From: Atlantibacter hermannii
Lineage (GTDB): Bacteria > Pseudomonadota > Gammaproteobacteria > Enterobacterales > Enterobacteriaceae
Length of the DNA: 64,000 nt
Assembly (NCBI RefSeq): GCF_009907385.1
Contig: NZ_JAAATR010000042.1
Location: 293,498-357,497 of the forward strand
Direction: 5' to 3'
Position 1 is the first letter of the stretch, and every line of letters starts with the position of its first letter. The notes beneath the pieces were generated by a model that was given only the letters and a program-made list of their open reading frames with translations, was not told where the DNA came from and made no database searches. The position numbers and the translations under genes were made by a program. Below are positions 44,138 to 55,986 of this stretch, one piece after another.

Positions 44138-45150
44138 TACTTACGCCCCGCCGCTAACAGCTTGTCCAGCTCGCCGCCGCTGTTGAAATGGGTTTTCATC
44201 ACGTCCGGCCAGCTACCAAACTGGTCTTCCACGCGGAACAGTTCGGTCTGCGGGAATTTATCTTTCATCTTCGCCATCACGTCCGGGTTATTCACGCGGT
44301 AGTAATAGTCGGTGATGATGGTCTGCGCTTGCGGGCTGTAGAGGTAGTTCAGGTAATCCTTCGCCGCTTTCTCAGTGCCGTTGGCTTTGACGTTTTTATC
44401 CACCCAGGCCACCGGGAATTCGGCCAGCACGTTGACTTTCGGCACGACCACTTCGAAGCCTTCTTTGGCGTACTGATTGCGGATGTTGTTCACTTCCGAC
44501 TCAAAGCTAATCAGCACATCGCCCAGGCCGCGCTCAACGAAGGTGGTGGTTGCGCCGCGACCGCCGGTATCGAACACTTCAACGTTTTTCAGGAACTGGG
44601 TCATAAACTGAGTGGTTTTGGCTTTATCGCCGCCGTCGGCTTTATCGGCAGCGCCCCAGGCCGCGAGATAAGTGTAACGCGCGTTGCCGGAGGTTTTCGG
44701 ATTCGGGAAAATCAGCTTCACGTCGGAACGCACCAGGTCATTCCAGTCGTGAATGTTTTTAGGGTTGCCCTTACGCACCAGGAACGCCATGGTGGAGTAG
44801 AACGGCGAGCTGTTGTTCGGCAAACGGCTCTGCCAGTCCGCCGGGATCAGGTTGCCTTTGTCATGCAGGATCTGCACGTCGGTGACCTGGTTATAAGTTA
44901 CAACGTCTGCTTTTAAGCCCTGCAAAATCGCCAGCGCCTGTTTTGACGAACCGGCGTGAGATTGTTTGATGGTCAGCTTATCGCCGTTGTTTTCCTGCGC
45001 CCACTGCGCCTCAAACGGCGTGTTAAGCGCGGCAAACAGCTCGCGAGAGACATCGTAAGAACTGTTCAGTAATTCAGTCGCCTGCGCAGGGCCAGCTAAC
45101 ACCAGGACTGCAAGCGCACTGCAAATTTTTTTCGCTGATTTAACGGCCAT
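44137..45150 (-). CDS. cysP: Thiosulfate-binding periplasmic protein CysP
   Basis: 337 residues with a signal peptide ([16 protein letters not shown]) and the oxyanion-binding segments [38 protein letters not shown] and [17 protein letters not shown]. Delivers thiosulfate or sulfate to CysUWA. First gene of the operon; ucpA, which precedes it in E. coli, is not present. Confidence 0.95.
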   Translation of the reverse strand: MAVKSAKKICSALAVLVLAGPAQATELLNSSYDVSRELFAALNTPFEAQWAQENNGDKLTIKQSHAGSSKQALAILQGLKADVVTYNQVTDVQILHDKGNLIPADWQSRLPNNSSPFYSTMAFLVRKGNPKNIHDWNDLVRSDVKLIFPNPKTSGNARYTYLAAWGAADKADGGDKAKTTQFMTQFLKNVEVFDTGGRGATTTFVERGLGDVLISFESEVNNIRNQYAKEGFEVVVPKVNVLAEFPVAWVDKNVKANGTEKAAKDYLNYLYSPQAQTIITDYYYRVNNPDVMAKMKDKFPQTELFRVEDQFGSWPDVMKTHFNSGGELDKLLAAGRK

Positions 45151-45242
45151 TACGCACCCTTATAAATGTGATGACGATCCTGGCCTCAGTTTATTTATAA
45201 CGAGTGATAAAGCAGTAACGCTTTTATATACCGTTTGGTGAT
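45151..45242 (-). promoter_or_regulatory. cysP: Upstream region of cysP (presumed CysB site)
   Basis: A 90-base AT-rich leader between cysP and yfeX. CysB control is known for this operon; degenerate CysB boxes cannot be fixed by eye, so this is by position. Confidence 0.35.
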
Positions 45243-45293
45243 TTGGAAGTCGAAAAGAGAATAAGCGCGGCAGAAAACCGCGCTGTGCAGATT

Positions 45294-46193
45294 TTACAAA
45301 CTGTTGAGGCGGTCCAGCGAGGGCGCGAAGTAATAGCCGCCGGTGACCGGTTTGGTGAAGCGCAGCATGGCGTCGCGTTTGCCGTCCAGGTCGCCGAACA
45401 TGCTCAGCAACTGCTGTTCGATATTATGCAGCGTGGCGCAGTAGGCGCAGAAGTAAAGGCCGTGGGTGCCGCTGGCGGTGCCGTAAGGCAGGCTCTGGCG
45501 GACAATTTTCAGCCCCCTGCCGTTCTCTTTAAGATCGACGCGGGTCAGATGCGAGGTCACGGGGCGTTCATCGCCGTCGATCTCTTCATTGTCCTGTTTG
45601 GTGCGGCCAATCATCATCTCCTGATCCGGCACGCTCATCCGGTTCAGCTGTTTGAGATTGTGCTCCCAGCGCTGTACAAACACATAGCTGCCGCCCGCGT
45701 CCACGCCGTCGTTAATCACCGCCACGCTGCGGCGCACGTCATCCCCGGCCGGGTTTTCGGTGCCGTCAACAAAGCCGCTGAGATCGCGGTCTTCCACCCA
45801 ACGGAAACCGTGGGTTTCTTCCACCACAGTCATCGCGTCGCCAAAGGCAGCGATGGCCGCCTGTGCCACGGAAAAATTCACGTCGTGGCGCAGAGACAAA
45901 ATATGGATCAGCAAATCGTGCTGCGTGGCGGGGGCCAGGCCCTTGCCCAGCGGCGCGAAGTTTTTCAACTCTTCGCCGCCCACGCCGCCGCTGATATCGC
46001 GCCAGACGTCGTGCCCGAAAGCGATCACCGCGCCTAAATGGGCATCCGGGAAGGCCGCCTGCAGCTCGGCCAGTTTGCTGTTAAAGGTTTTACAGCCTGC
46101 GCGCACCGCATCGAAATTTTCGGATACGTTTGCTTCTATCCAAATTGCGGCGCGGCAATGTTCGGGCAGAATGCCACTTTGAACCTGAGACAT
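45294..46193 (-). CDS. yfeX: Dye-decolorising-type haem peroxidase YfeX
   Basis: 299 residues, the E. coli length. The GxxDG signature is in [11 protein letters not shown] (distal Asp), the proximal haem His region is [13 protein letters not shown] through [12 protein letters not shown], and the C-terminal part contains [18 protein letters not shown]. Cytoplasmic; a haem peroxidase, formerly proposed to be a deferrochelatase. The start at 46193 ([13 protein letters not shown]) is preferred over 46217. murQP and yfeT-ucpA, between yfeX and cysP in E. coli, are absent. Confidence 0.93.
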   Translation of the reverse strand: MSQVQSGILPEHCRAAIWIEANVSENFDAVRAGCKTFNSKLAELQAAFPDAHLGAVIAFGHDVWRDISGGVGGEELKNFAPLGKGLAPATQHDLLIHILSLRHDVNFSVAQAAIAAFGDAMTVVEETHGFRWVEDRDLSGFVDGTENPAGDDVRRSVAVINDGVDAGGSYVFVQRWEHNLKQLNRMSVPDQEMMIGRTKQDNEEIDGDERPVTSHLTRVDLKENGRGLKIVRQSLPYGTASGTHGLYFCAYCATLHNIEQQLLSMFGDLDGKRDAMLRFTKPVTGGYYFAPSLDRLNSL

Positions 46194-46293
46194 CTCTCCT
46201 CCTGAAAACGAGGCCACAGAACGTGACCAGAGATGTCCGGCATTTTACCTGATTTTTCGCGCCGCGCCTTGCCCGGGCGCAAGATCGCCGCGC

Positions 46294-46866
46294 TTAGCGA
46301 CGCCAGACGATTTTGCTGAGTTTCCAGCTTTTTAACGCATCATCAGACGGCATTAATCCTTCCGGCCCACGCCACTCGCCTGTAAACAGATAGGTGATGT
46401 GCTGGCTATCCGGTGCCTGACACTCAACGGCGCTGGCGTCATCGCCGCTGCCCTTCTGGCACGCGCCGTAGGCTTTGCTGTACAGGGAACTGAATTCCGT
46501 GCCGACTTTCACCCCGCTGGCGGTTTCCACGTCCGGATCCAGCACGTCAATACGGCTCACGGTGCCCTTTTCACCGTTGATCACCATGGCCAGCGTGTCG
46601 CCTTTCAGGGCTTCGTAATAGCGCTCAATATTGCCGTTAGCGGTTTTCATCCCGCTGCGTAGGCGGTAGTCGCCGTTAAGCCCATCGGCAATGGCTTTCT
46701 CGTCCATCGCCGTGCTGGCGGTAATGTCCCCGACGCCATTTTCAGAGACCTCAACAGAAGAGCTAAACCAGTTGACGGGGTTCATCGCTCCCCAGTTCAT
46801 TCCGGACAGGGTTGAACACCCGGCAAGCAGAAACGGTGCCGCACACACCAGCAGACGCAATTTCAT
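46294..46866 (-). CDS. yfeY: RpoE-regulated lipoprotein YfeY
   Basis: 190 residues. Lipoprotein signal with lipobox LLAGC (Cys at about residue 17), then a soluble domain of unknown function. The start at 46866 gives a normal signal peptide; the upstream reading adds eight unlike residues. A sigma-E-like promoter lies 30 bases upstream. Confidence 0.88.
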   Translation of the reverse strand: MKLRLLVCAAPFLLAGCSTLSGMNWGAMNPVNWFSSSVEVSENGVGDITASTAMDEKAIADGLNGDYRLRSGMKTANGNIERYYEALKGDTLAMVINGEKGTVSRIDVLDPDVETASGVKVGTEFSSLYSKAYGACQKGSGDDASAVECQAPDSQHITYLFTGEWRGPEGLMPSDDALKSWKLSKIVWRR

Positions 46867-46896
46867 TCGCGATTCCTTTTTAAAAAACAACCCACC

Positions 46897-46924
46897 TTGG
46901 AGTGTCGCCGGGCCGAAAAGTGCC
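46897..46924 (-). promoter_or_regulatory. yfeY: Sigma-E promoter candidate of yfeY
   Basis: On the minus strand GGCACTT, 16 bases, then TCCAA. This is close to the sigma-E pattern GGAACTT-N16-TCxAA and fits the known RpoE control of yfeY. Confidence 0.65.
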
Positions 46925-46928
46925 CGGT

Positions 46929-47366
46929 TTACGCATCAGAAGGTGAAAAACAGGCTTTTAAGCGCGGATTGGTCAGCAGCCAGACCAATGCCACGCCATC
47001 CAGCACCATCAGCGCCAGGGTGACGCCGCTTAACGCCGCTTCGCTCACCGCCATGGCGATCTGCCAGATTAACAGCCCACACTGGGCCGCAATCAATATC
47101 CAGCGCCACGCCGTCCAGAGTTTCGGCCAGCGCTCTCGCCTGCCGCTCAGCAGAAACGCCAGCACCGCCGGAATGCCCGGTAGCAGCCCCAGCCAGAACG
47201 TCTCGCTGTCGGGATAAAACAGCCTCATCAGCGCCTCGCCCTGTTCGCGGGATGCGCCCGCCGCCACAAACAGCACCCAGGTTCTGGCCTGTAACAGTAA
47301 CACCAGCCAGAAAAAAACCGGCAATTTCAATCGCCCGTGCGGGTCATAATCGTTTGGTAAAAACAT
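46929..47366 (-). CDS. yfeZ: YfeZ, small membrane protein
   Basis: 145 residues with four hydrophobic segments (FFWLVLLLQARTWVLFVAAG, LGLLPGIPAVLAFLLSG, WRWILIAAQCGLLIWQIAMA, ALMVLDGVALVWLL). Inner-membrane protein of unknown function, next to yfeY as in E. coli; probably the upstream gene of one transcript. Confidence 0.82.
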   Translation of the reverse strand: MFLPNDYDPHGRLKLPVFFWLVLLLQARTWVLFVAAGASREQGEALMRLFYPDSETFWLGLLPGIPAVLAFLLSGRRERWPKLWTAWRWILIAAQCGLLIWQIAMAVSEAALSGVTLALMVLDGVALVWLLTNPRLKACFSPSDA

Positions 47367-47464
47367 GTATAGGTCCTGGACAGATGAGACATCTGAGCGA
47401 GAATTATGTCACTGGCATTGCGTTTAAGACAAAATTCTCTGCCTCATCACAAATGGAGATTGAT

Positions 47465-47884
47465 ATGAAAAAAACCTTTGTTGCCGCTTCCATCGCGGCA
47501 GGTTTGTTGTTCAGCGTGACCGCGTTCGCCCAGCAGTCTGGTGGATTTAGCGGGCCAGACGCCACCAAAACCCAAAACACTCCGACCACGCAAAACACCC
47601 AAAAAGGCGGTTTCGTCGGCCCGGACGCCGCCACCACCACCGTGGAACAGGCCAAAGGCCTGCGTGATGACGCATGGGTGGTGCTGGAAGGCAATATCGT
47701 TCGTAAGGTCGGTAAAGAGCTGTATGAATTCCGCGACAGCACTGGCACCGTGAATGTCGATATCGACGACGATAACTGGGGCGGCGTCTCCATCACCCCG
47801 AACGACAAAGTGCGTATCGAAGGTGAAGTGGATAAAGACTGGAACTCGGTAGAAATCGACGTGAAAAAAGTGACTAAGGGTTAA
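47465..47884 (+). CDS. YgiW/YdeI-family periplasmic OB-fold (BOF) protein
   Basis: 139 residues: a signal peptide (MKKTFVAASIAAGLLFSVTA, cleaved after FA), a low-complexity spacer in which the GGFxGPDA motif occurs twice, and a BOF domain (DDAWVVLEGNIVRKVGKEL, then VRIEGEVDKDWNSVEIDVKK). Related E. coli proteins protect against peroxide and antimicrobial peptides. E. coli has no such gene between yfeZ and ypeA, so it is an insertion relative to that order. The ATG at 47465 sits after a GGAG site. Confidence 0.82.
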   Translation: MKKTFVAASIAAGLLFSVTAFAQQSGGFSGPDATKTQNTPTTQNTQKGGFVGPDAATTTVEQAKGLRDDAWVVLEGNIVRKVGKELYEFRDSTGTVNVDIDDDNWGGVSITPNDKVRIEGEVDKDWNSVEIDVKKVTKG

Positions 47885-47885
47885 A

Positions 47886-47914
47886 CAACAAACCCGCCAC
47901 GCGGCGGGTTTTTA
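47886..47914. terminator. Bidirectional terminator after the BOF gene
   Basis: AACCCGCC-ACGC-GGCGGGTT with flanking A and T runs, between two convergent genes. Confidence 0.88.
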
Positions 47915-48337
47915 ATACTCTTCGTCTTCGATAAGCCGCTTACCCAGGCTTAATACATCCTGGTGCTCGTAGCCGAGACGTTCGTACATGCCGAGCACCA
48001 CATCATTTTCTTCACGGATGAGCAGTTGAAGCTTCGGGCAACCGCGCGCGATCAGTTTCTTTTCCAGACGGCTGAGCAGCGCATTGGCGATACCGCGCCC
48101 GCGGAATTCAGGATGCACGCCGAGATAATACGCGGAGCCGCGATGTCCATCATAGCCGCCCATTACCGTACCGACGATCTCCCCGGCCACTTCTGCCACC
48201 AGGAACAGCGATACGTCGTGATTGATTTTGCGCTCGATATCCATTTCCGGGTCGTTCCAGGGGCGAAGCAAGTCGCAACGTTCCCACAGGGTGATCACTT
48301 CCTCGAAATCGTCCTGGCGAAAAACGCGTATCTCCAT
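47912..48337 (-). CDS. ypeA: GNAT-family acetyltransferase YpeA
   Basis: 141 residues. Acetyl-CoA-binding motif A in [20 protein letters not shown]; motif B near [19 protein letters not shown]. Substrate unknown. The ATG at 48337 ([13 protein letters not shown]) matches E. coli; the longer reading adds four residues. Confidence 0.88.
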   Translation of the reverse strand: MEIRVFRQDDFEEVITLWERCDLLRPWNDPEMDIERKINHDVSLFLVAEVAGEIVGTVMGGYDGHRGSAYYLGVHPEFRGRGIANALLSRLEKKLIARGCPKLQLLIREENDVVLGMYERLGYEHQDVLSLGKRLIEDEEY

Positions 48338-48553
48338 GGTATTCCCCATTATTTATGGAATAAAAAACGTGATTATGGCGTTAACGGCATCAATAGCCAA
48401 TATCCCGGACCAAAACTTCACGGTTAATGGCATAATAACGCCCCCGTCGTTGTCTGAAACGAGCCGTAAAACTTTTCTTATCATAGAAGGTCGTGCGGAT
48501 AACCACGGTAAGCTATAACTCTATTCTTTTGTTCTAACCGACATTCAGGCCGC

Positions 48554-49423
48554 ATGAGCACGATAAAATTTACCAAACTCACCCGACGCCAGATGCTGTT
48601 GACTGGCCTCGCCGCCCTGACCCTTTCAGGTGTGAACAAAGCCTTTGCCCGGGAAGAGAGCAAAGCGCTGAAAACCTCCAACGGACATACCCCGGCGAAG
48701 AAGAAAAAATCCGGCGCGCGCCGCGTCGTGGTGCTCGATCCGGGCCACGGCGGGATCGACACCGGCGCGATTGGCGCTAACGGCTCAAAAGAAAAGCATG
48801 TCGTGTTGGCGATTGCCAAAAACGTGCGCAATATTCTCAAGAGCAAAGGGATCGACGCCCGGCTGACCCGCAGCGGCGACACCTTCATTCCCCTGTACGA
48901 TCGGGTGGAAATCGCCCATAAGCACGGCGCAGACCTGTTTATGTCGATCCACGCCGACGGCTTCACTAATCCATCGGCAGCGGGGGCATCGGTATTTGCC
49001 CTGTCGAATCGCGGAGCCAGTAGCGCCATGGCGAAATACCTCTCCGAGCGCGAGAACGCCGCGGATGATGTCGCAGGCAGCAAGGTGAAGCAAAAAGACC
49101 AGTATTTGCAGCAGGTGCTGTTCGATCTGGTGCAAACCGACACCATCAAAAACAGCCTGACGCTGGGATCGCATATTTTGCGCCAGATTAAGCCAGTGCA
49201 TCGTTTGCACAGCCGCTCCACCGAGCAGGCGGCGTTTGTGGTGCTGAAATCCCCGTCGGTGCCGTCGGTGCTGGTGGAAACCTCGTTTATCACCAACCCT
49301 GAAGAGGAACGGCTGCTGGGCACCCAGGCGTTTCGCCAGAAAATCGCCAACGCCATCGCCAGCGGGGTGATCAGCTATTTTAACTGGTTTGATAATCACA
49401 AAGCCCACTCCAGACGAGGCTAA
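48554..49423 (+). CDS. amiA: N-acetylmuramoyl-L-alanine amidase AmiA
   Basis: 289 residues. Tat signal peptide (twin Arg in TRRQMLLTGLAALTLSG), then an Amidase_3 zinc domain: LDPGHGGIDTGAIG (His, Glu side), SIHADGF (His) and VPSVLVETSFITNPEEE (catalytic Glu). Cleaves septal peptidoglycan in the periplasm to separate daughter cells. Three bases before hemF, in an operon as in E. coli. Confidence 0.95.
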   Translation: MSTIKFTKLTRRQMLLTGLAALTLSGVNKAFAREESKALKTSNGHTPAKKKKSGARRVVVLDPGHGGIDTGAIGANGSKEKHVVLAIAKNVRNILKSKGIDARLTRSGDTFIPLYDRVEIAHKHGADLFMSIHADGFTNPSAAGASVFALSNRGASSAMAKYLSERENAADDVAGSKVKQKDQYLQQVLFDLVQTDTIKNSLTLGSHILRQIKPVHRLHSRSTEQAAFVVLKSPSVPSVLVETSFITNPEEERLLGTQAFRQKIANAIASGVISYFNWFDNHKAHSRRG

Positions 49424-50330
<907 letters not shown>

Positions 50331-50332
<2 letters not shown>

Positions 50333-50364
50333 AAAAAATCAGACGCCGCGGCGTCTGATTTTCA
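50331..50364. terminator. Bidirectional terminator between hemF and maeB
   Basis: AATCAGACGCC-GC-GGCGTCTGATT: a perfect palindrome with A and T runs between two convergent genes. Confidence 0.88.
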
Positions 50365-50377
50365 TTGCAACGCAGGA

Positions 50378-52657
50378 TTACAGCGGATTGGTCTGCGCTT
50401 CAACAACCGCCAGCGCTACCATATTGACGATACGACGCACCGACGCGATCTGCGTTAATACGTGTACCGGTTTCGCCACGCCCATCAGCACCGGCCCGAC
50501 GGTTACGCCTTCTGAACTGGAGACGCGCAGCAGGTTGTAGCTGATCCGCGCCGCTTCCACGTTCGGCATCACCAGAATGTTGGCAGAGCCTTTCAGCGGG
50601 CTGTCCGGCATACGTTCGTTACGGATGCTTTCAATCAGCGCCGCATCGCCGTGCATTTCGCCGTCAATCATCAGGTCCGGGGCGCGTTCGCGTACCAGAT
50701 CCAGAGTTTGGCGCATTTTGGTGGCCGCCGGAGAGTTGGAGGAACCAAAGTTAGAATGCGACAGCAGCGCCACTTTCGGTTCAATACCAAAACGACGCAC
50801 GGTTTCCGCCGCCATGATGGCGATTTCCGCCAGCTGTTCCGGCGTCGGATCGTCGTTGACGTAGGTATCGGTGATAAAGGTGTTGCCGCTCGGCAGCAGC
50901 AGCGCGTTCATCGCCCCCGCCGCTTTCACGCCTTCACGGTAGCCGAAGATCTCCTGCACCACGCTGAAATGCTCGTGGTAATCGCCGATGGTGCCGCAAA
51001 TCATGGCATCCGCTTCACCGCGATGCACCATGATCGCGCCGATCACGGTGGTGTTGCCGATCACTGCTTTTTGCGCCTGCTCCTGGGTAATACCGCGGCG
51101 CTTCATGATGGTGTAGTACTCGTTCCAGTACTCTTTAAAGCGCGGATCGGATTCATTGTTGACGATCTCGAAATCGACGCCCGCTTTGATTTGCAGACCC
51201 AGCTTCTGGATACGCATTTCAATTACGCTCGGGCGGCCCACCAGGATCGGCTTCGCCAGGCCGAGGGAAATCAGTTCCTGGGTCGCGTGCAGCACGCGGT
51301 TATCTTCCCCCTCGGTCAGTACCACGCGTTTCGGATCTTTACGCGCCTGGGAGAAAATCGGCTTCATAAACAGGTTAGTTTTGTAAACAAACTCGGTGAG
51401 CTTATCGATATAGGCATCGAAATCTTCGATCGGGCGGGTCGCCACGCCGGAATCCATTGCCGCTTTCGCCACTGCCGGCGCAATCTTGACGATCAAGCGC
51501 GGGTCGAACGGTTTCGGGATAATGTATTCCGGGCCAAAGCTCAGATCCTGATCGCCGTAGGCCGAGGCCACCACTTCGCTCTGCTCCGCATGGGCCAGTT
51601 CGGCAATGGCGTGGACCGCCGCCAGTTTCATCTCTTCGTTAATGGCGGTTGCGCCCACATCCAGCGCGCCACGGAAGATGAACGGGAAGCACAGTACGTT
51701 ATTCACCTGGTTCGGGTAGTCGGAGCGGCCAGTACAGATAATCGCGTCAGGACGCACTTCTTTCGCCAGCGGCGGCAGGATTTCCGGTTCCGGGTTAGCC
51801 AGCGCCAGGATCAGCGGCGCGCGCGCCATTTTTTTGACCATCTCCGGGGTCAGCACTTTCGGGCCGGAACAGCCGAGGAAGATATCCGCGCCGTCGACCA
51901 CGTCGTCCAGGGTGCGTTTGCCGTCATCTTCTACCGCGTAAGCCGCTTTGGTTTCCGCCATGTTCGGCTCGCGATCTTTATAGATGACGCCTTTCGAGTC
52001 GCACACCACGATGTTGTGCTTCTGCATCCCCAGCGCCACCAGCAGGTTCATACAGGCAATCGCCGCCGCCCCCGCGCCTGACACCACCATGCGCACGTCA
52101 GACAGATTTTTTTCCACCACGCGCAGGCCGTTCAGAATGGCGGCAGTACTGATGATCGCCGTGCCGTGCTGATCGTCGTGGAACACCGGGATATTCATGC
52201 GCTCACGCAGCTGCTGCTCAATATAGAAGCACTCCGGCGCTTTAATATCTTCAAGGTTGATACCGCCAAAGGTCGGCTCCAGCGCGGCGACAACGTTAAT
52301 AAATTTGTCCGGATCCAGTTCATCCACTTCGATATCGAAGACATCGATACCGGCAAATTTCTTGAACAGCACGCCCTTACCTTCCATCACCGGCTTACCG
52401 GCCAGCGCGCCAATATTGCCAAGGCCCAGCACTGCGGTGCCGTTGGAGATCACCGCCACCAGATTGCCGCGTGCCGTGTATTTAAAGGCCGCCAGCGGAT
52501 CTTTTTCGATTTCCAGACAAGGCGCGGCAACGCCTGGCGAATAGGCCAGCGCCAGATCGCGCTGGGTGGCAAGCGGTTTGGTTGGAGAAACCTGAATTTT
52601 CCCTGGTACCGGAAACTCGTGGAAATCGAGGGCACTTTGTTTCAACTGTTCATCCAT
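50378..52657 (-). CDS. maeB: NADP-dependent malic enzyme MaeB
   Basis: 759 residues, as in E. coli. An N-terminal malic domain (about 1-425) has the Tyr/Lys region [26 protein letters not shown] (metal Asp) and the nucleotide loop [16 protein letters not shown]. The C-terminal phosphotransacetylase-like domain (about 430-759) is regulatory. Converts malate to pyruvate, CO2 and NADPH. Divergent from talA, sharing a 292-base region in which I see no further gene. Confidence 0.96.
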   Translation of the reverse strand: MDEQLKQSALDFHEFPVPGKIQVSPTKPLATQRDLALAYSPGVAAPCLEIEKDPLAAFKYTARGNLVAVISNGTAVLGLGNIGALAGKPVMEGKGVLFKKFAGIDVFDIEVDELDPDKFINVVAALEPTFGGINLEDIKAPECFYIEQQLRERMNIPVFHDDQHGTAIISTAAILNGLRVVEKNLSDVRMVVSGAGAAAIACMNLLVALGMQKHNIVVCDSKGVIYKDREPNMAETKAAYAVEDDGKRTLDDVVDGADIFLGCSGPKVLTPEMVKKMARAPLILALANPEPEILPPLAKEVRPDAIICTGRSDYPNQVNNVLCFPFIFRGALDVGATAINEEMKLAAVHAIAELAHAEQSEVVASAYGDQDLSFGPEYIIPKPFDPRLIVKIAPAVAKAAMDSGVATRPIEDFDAYIDKLTEFVYKTNLFMKPIFSQARKDPKRVVLTEGEDNRVLHATQELISLGLAKPILVGRPSVIEMRIQKLGLQIKAGVDFEIVNNESDPRFKEYWNEYYTIMKRRGITQEQAQKAVIGNTTVIGAIMVHRGEADAMICGTIGDYHEHFSVVQEIFGYREGVKAAGAMNALLLPSGNTFITDTYVNDDPTPEQLAEIAIMAAETVRRFGIEPKVALLSHSNFGSSNSPAATKMRQTLDLVRERAPDLMIDGEMHGDAALIESIRNERMPDSPLKGSANILVMPNVEAARISYNLLRVSSSEGVTVGPVLMGVAKPVHVLTQIASVRRIVNMVALAVVEAQTNPL

Positions 52658-52949
52658 TTTTCTGGTCCTTTACTTTTCGTTCTGGGAAGTAACGGGAGGG
52701 CAATGCGTACCGCGCCCTTTTTGAGTGGGCCATAGTATGGCCCTTTGACGGCTAACAAACTTTGAACGTTGCCAAAGTATCATCAATGTATGGCAAAGAT
52801 TGTTAGCAATTTATAGAGACTATGTTACCTGCTGCGCCAGGCAATGCCATGCCTGTCTGCTATGCTTTTTTGTTATGCACTTGGTTTCTTGTTTAAGGGA
52901 GCGCCGGGAAGCTCTCTGATAAGCATTTGTATACAAAGGAGTAAATTTC

Positions 52950-53900
52950 ATGAACCAACTAGAAGGTATCAAACAGTTTACCACCATCGTGGCCGACAGC
53001 GGCGATATTGAGTCGATTCGCCATTATCAACCGGAAGACGCCACCACCAACCCCTCGCTGTTACTGAAAGCCGCCGCCCTTGAGGCTTATAAGCCGCTGG
53101 TCGAGGACGCCTTACGCTACGGTAAATCCCGTGGTGAAACGCAGGAACAGCAGATTGCCGAAGCCTGCGACAAACTGGCCGTTAACATTGGCGCGGAAAT
53201 TCTGAAAAGCGTGCCAGGACGCGTATCAACCGAAGTGGATGCAAGGCTCTCATTCGACAAGCAAAAAAGCATTGAAAAAGCCCGCCGTCTGGTGGCGCTG
53301 TACGCCGAACAGGGCATTGATAAATCACGGATTCTGATCAAGCTTGCTTCCACATGGGAAGGCATCCGCGCCGCGGAAGCGCTGGAAAAAGAAGGCATTA
53401 ACTGCAACCTGACGCTGCTGTTTTCCTTCGCCCAGGCGCGTGCCTGCGCCGAAGCGGGCGTTTACCTGGTGTCGCCGTTTGTCGGGCGCATCTACGACTG
53501 GTATCAGGCCCGCAAGCCAATGGACCCCTACGTGGTGGAAGAAGATCCGGGCGTGAAATCGGTGCGCAATATCTATGACTATTACAAGCAGTACCGCTAC
53601 GACACTATCGTGATGGGCGCGAGCTTCCGTCGTACCGAGCAGATCCTGGCGCTGGCAGGCTGCGACCGCCTGACGATTTCGCCTGATTTGCTGAAACAGC
53701 TCCAGGCCGCCGAAGAAACCGTCCAGCGCAAACTGATCCCCACTCCGCAAACCTTTAAACGCCCTGCCCCGATGACCGAAGCGGAGTTCCGCTGGGAACA
53801 TAACCAGGACGCAATGGCAGTAGAAAAATTAGCGGAAGGTATCCGGTCATTTGCCGTTGATCAGCGCAAACTTGAGGATCTGCTCGCCGCAAAATCGTAA
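52950..53900 (+). CDS. talA: Transaldolase A
   Basis: 316 residues. Schiff-base Lys in [18 protein letters not shown]; conserved Asp region [15 protein letters not shown]. Moves a three-carbon unit in the pentose phosphate pathway. ATG at 52950 after AAAGGAG. tktB starts 55 bases after its stop; in E. coli the talA-tktB pair is a stationary-phase (RpoS) operon. Confidence 0.96.
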   Translation: MNQLEGIKQFTTIVADSGDIESIRHYQPEDATTNPSLLLKAAALEAYKPLVEDALRYGKSRGETQEQQIAEACDKLAVNIGAEILKSVPGRVSTEVDARLSFDKQKSIEKARRLVALYAEQGIDKSRILIKLASTWEGIRAAEALEKEGINCNLTLLFSFAQARACAEAGVYLVSPFVGRIYDWYQARKPMDPYVVEEDPGVKSVRNIYDYYKQYRYDTIVMGASFRRTEQILALAGCDRLTISPDLLKQLQAAEETVQRKLIPTPQTFKRPAPMTEAEFRWEHNQDAMAVEKLAEGIRSFAVDQRKLEDLLAAKS

Positions 53901-53955
53901 TCCTTTTACTTTGAAAAATAACGGGTTAACCCCTTTATCAGCCATGGAGAACTCT

Positions 53956-55950
53956 ATGTCTCGACAAGCGCTCGCTAACGCCATCCGCGCACTCAGTATG
54001 GACGCCGTACAAAAGGCCAACTCGGGGCATCCCGGTGCCCCAATGGGGATGGCGGATATCGCGGAAGTGTTGTGGAATGATTTCCTGAAGCACAACCCCA
54101 GCAATCCCACCTGGTACGATCGCGACCGGTTTATTTTGTCTAACGGTCACGCGTCAATGCTGCTGTACAGCCTGCTACACCTCTCCGGCTACGACCTGCC
54201 GATTGAGGAGTTAAAAAACTTCCGCCAGTTGCACTCAAAAACCCCGGGCCACCCGGAAATCGGCTATACCCCAGGCGTGGAAACCACAACCGGGCCGCTC
54301 GGCCAGGGGCTGGCGAATGCGGTGGGTCTGGCGATTGCCGAGCGCACGCTGGCGGCGCAGTTTAACCAGCCGGACCATGAGATTGTCGACCACTATACCT
54401 GGGTGTTTATGGGCGACGGCTGTTTGATGGAGGGCATCTCTCATGAAGTGTGTTCGCTGGCGGGCACGCTGGGGCTGGGCAAGCTGATTGGGTTTTATGA
54501 CCATAACGGCATCTCGATCGATGGCGAGACCGAAGGCTGGTTTACCGACGATACCGCGAAGCGCTTTGAGGCCTATCACTGGCATGTGATCCCGGATATC
54601 GACGGCCATAACCCGGACGCGGTGAAAAAGGCCATTGAAGAAGCCAAAGCGGTCACCGATAAACCCTCGCTGATTATGTGCCGCACCATTATCGGTTTCG
54701 GTTCACCGAATAAAGCCGGTAAGGAAGAGTCCCACGGCGCGGCGCTGGGGGAACAGGAAGTGGCGCTGGCCCGTAAACAGCTGGGCTGGAACCATCCGGC
54801 ATTCGAGATCCCGAAAGAGATCTACCAGCAGTGGGATGCCCGTGAAGCCGGCGGTAAAGCCGAGCAGGCCTGGAATGAGAAATTCGCCGCCTATAAAAAA
54901 GCCCACCCGGAACTGGCTGCGGAATTTGAGCGTCGGATGAGCGGCGGGATGCCGGAAAACTGGCAGGAAACCACGGCGCAGTACATTAAAAAACTTCAGG
55001 CGGAACCGGCGAAAATCGCCACCCGTAAGGCATCGCAAAACGCACTGAACACTTACGGCCCGATCCTGCCGGAACTGCTGGGCGGCTCGGCTGACCTGGC
55101 GCCGAGTAACCTCACCATCTGGTCCGGTTCCCGATCGCTGAAAGAGGATGAAGCGGGAAACTATATCCACTACGGCGTACGCGAATTCGGGATGACCGCC
55201 ATCGCCAACGGCATCGCCCATCACGGCGGATTTGTGCCGTATACCGCCACCTTCCTGATGTTTGTCGAGTACGCCCGTAACGCGGCGCGTATGGCGGCGC
55301 TGATGAAAGCGCGCCAGATCATGGTCTATACCCATGATTCCATCGGCCTCGGCGAAGATGGCCCGACGCACCAGGCCGTGGAACAGCTGGCCAGCCTGCG
55401 TTTAACGCCGAACTTCAGCACCTGGCGTCCGTGCGACCAGGTCGAAGCCGCCGTGGCGTGGAAAGCGGCGATTGAGCGCCATAATGGCCCGACGGCGCTG
55501 ATCCTGTCGCGCCAGAACCTCGCCCAGATGGATCGCTCTGCGGAGCAGATCGATGCCATCGCCAAAGGCGGTTATGTGCTGCAAGACTGCGAAGGGCAGC
55601 CGGATCTGATCCTGATCGCCACCGGTTCAGAGATGGAGATCACCGTGCAGGCAGCCAAAACGCTGACGGACGAAGGTTGCAAAGTACGCGTGGTGTCGCT
55701 GCCGTCTACCGATGTGTTCGAAGCTCAGGATGAGAGTTATAAAGAATCGGTATTGCCGCGCGACGTGCGCGCCCGCGTGGCGGTTGAAGCGGGAATTGCC
55801 GACTACTGGTACAAGTACGTGGGCATCGACGGCGCGATCGTCGGGATGACCGGCTATGGCGAATCGGCCCCTGCCGAGAAGTTGTTCCCGTTCTTCGGCT
55901 TTACTGCGGAGAATGTGGTTAAGAAAGCGAAACAGGTGCTGGGTAAATAA
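53956..55950 (+). CDS. tktB: Transketolase 2 (TktB)
   Basis: 664 residues. ThDP-binding segment [20 protein letters not shown], active-site His in [19 protein letters not shown], and the Glu-containing [15 protein letters not shown]. Two-carbon transfer in the pentose phosphate pathway. The ATG at 53956 ([16 protein letters not shown]) is chosen over 53851, which lies inside talA. Position after talA marks it as TktB rather than TktA. Confidence 0.95.
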   Translation: MSRQALANAIRALSMDAVQKANSGHPGAPMGMADIAEVLWNDFLKHNPSNPTWYDRDRFILSNGHASMLLYSLLHLSGYDLPIEELKNFRQLHSKTPGHPEIGYTPGVETTTGPLGQGLANAVGLAIAERTLAAQFNQPDHEIVDHYTWVFMGDGCLMEGISHEVCSLAGTLGLGKLIGFYDHNGISIDGETEGWFTDDTAKRFEAYHWHVIPDIDGHNPDAVKKAIEEAKAVTDKPSLIMCRTIIGFGSPNKAGKEESHGAALGEQEVALARKQLGWNHPAFEIPKEIYQQWDAREAGGKAEQAWNEKFAAYKKAHPELAAEFERRMSGGMPENWQETTAQYIKKLQAEPAKIATRKASQNALNTYGPILPELLGGSADLAPSNLTIWSGSRSLKEDEAGNYIHYGVREFGMTAIANGIAHHGGFVPYTATFLMFVEYARNAARMAALMKARQIMVYTHDSIGLGEDGPTHQAVEQLASLRLTPNFSTWRPCDQVEAAVAWKAAIERHNGPTALILSRQNLAQMDRSAEQIDAIAKGGYVLQDCEGQPDLILIATGSEMEITVQAAKTLTDEGCKVRVVSLPSTDVFEAQDESYKESVLPRDVRARVAVEAGIADYWYKYVGIDGAIVGMTGYGESAPAEKLFPFFGFTAENVVKKAKQVLGK

Positions 55951-55954
55951 ACCC

Positions 55955-55986
55955 AAAAGCCTGCCCAAACGGGCAGGCTTTTTTAC
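55955..55986. terminator. Bidirectional terminator between tktB and ypfG
   Basis: AAAAGCCTGCCC-AAAC-GGGCAGGCTTTTTT: a strong stem between convergent genes; it overlaps the last bases of ypfG. Confidence 0.9.

Noticed and set aside
50651..52081. 476-codon plus-strand ORF opposite maeB
   Set aside because: A high-GC antisense reading of maeB with His/Arg-rich composition and no family resemblance.
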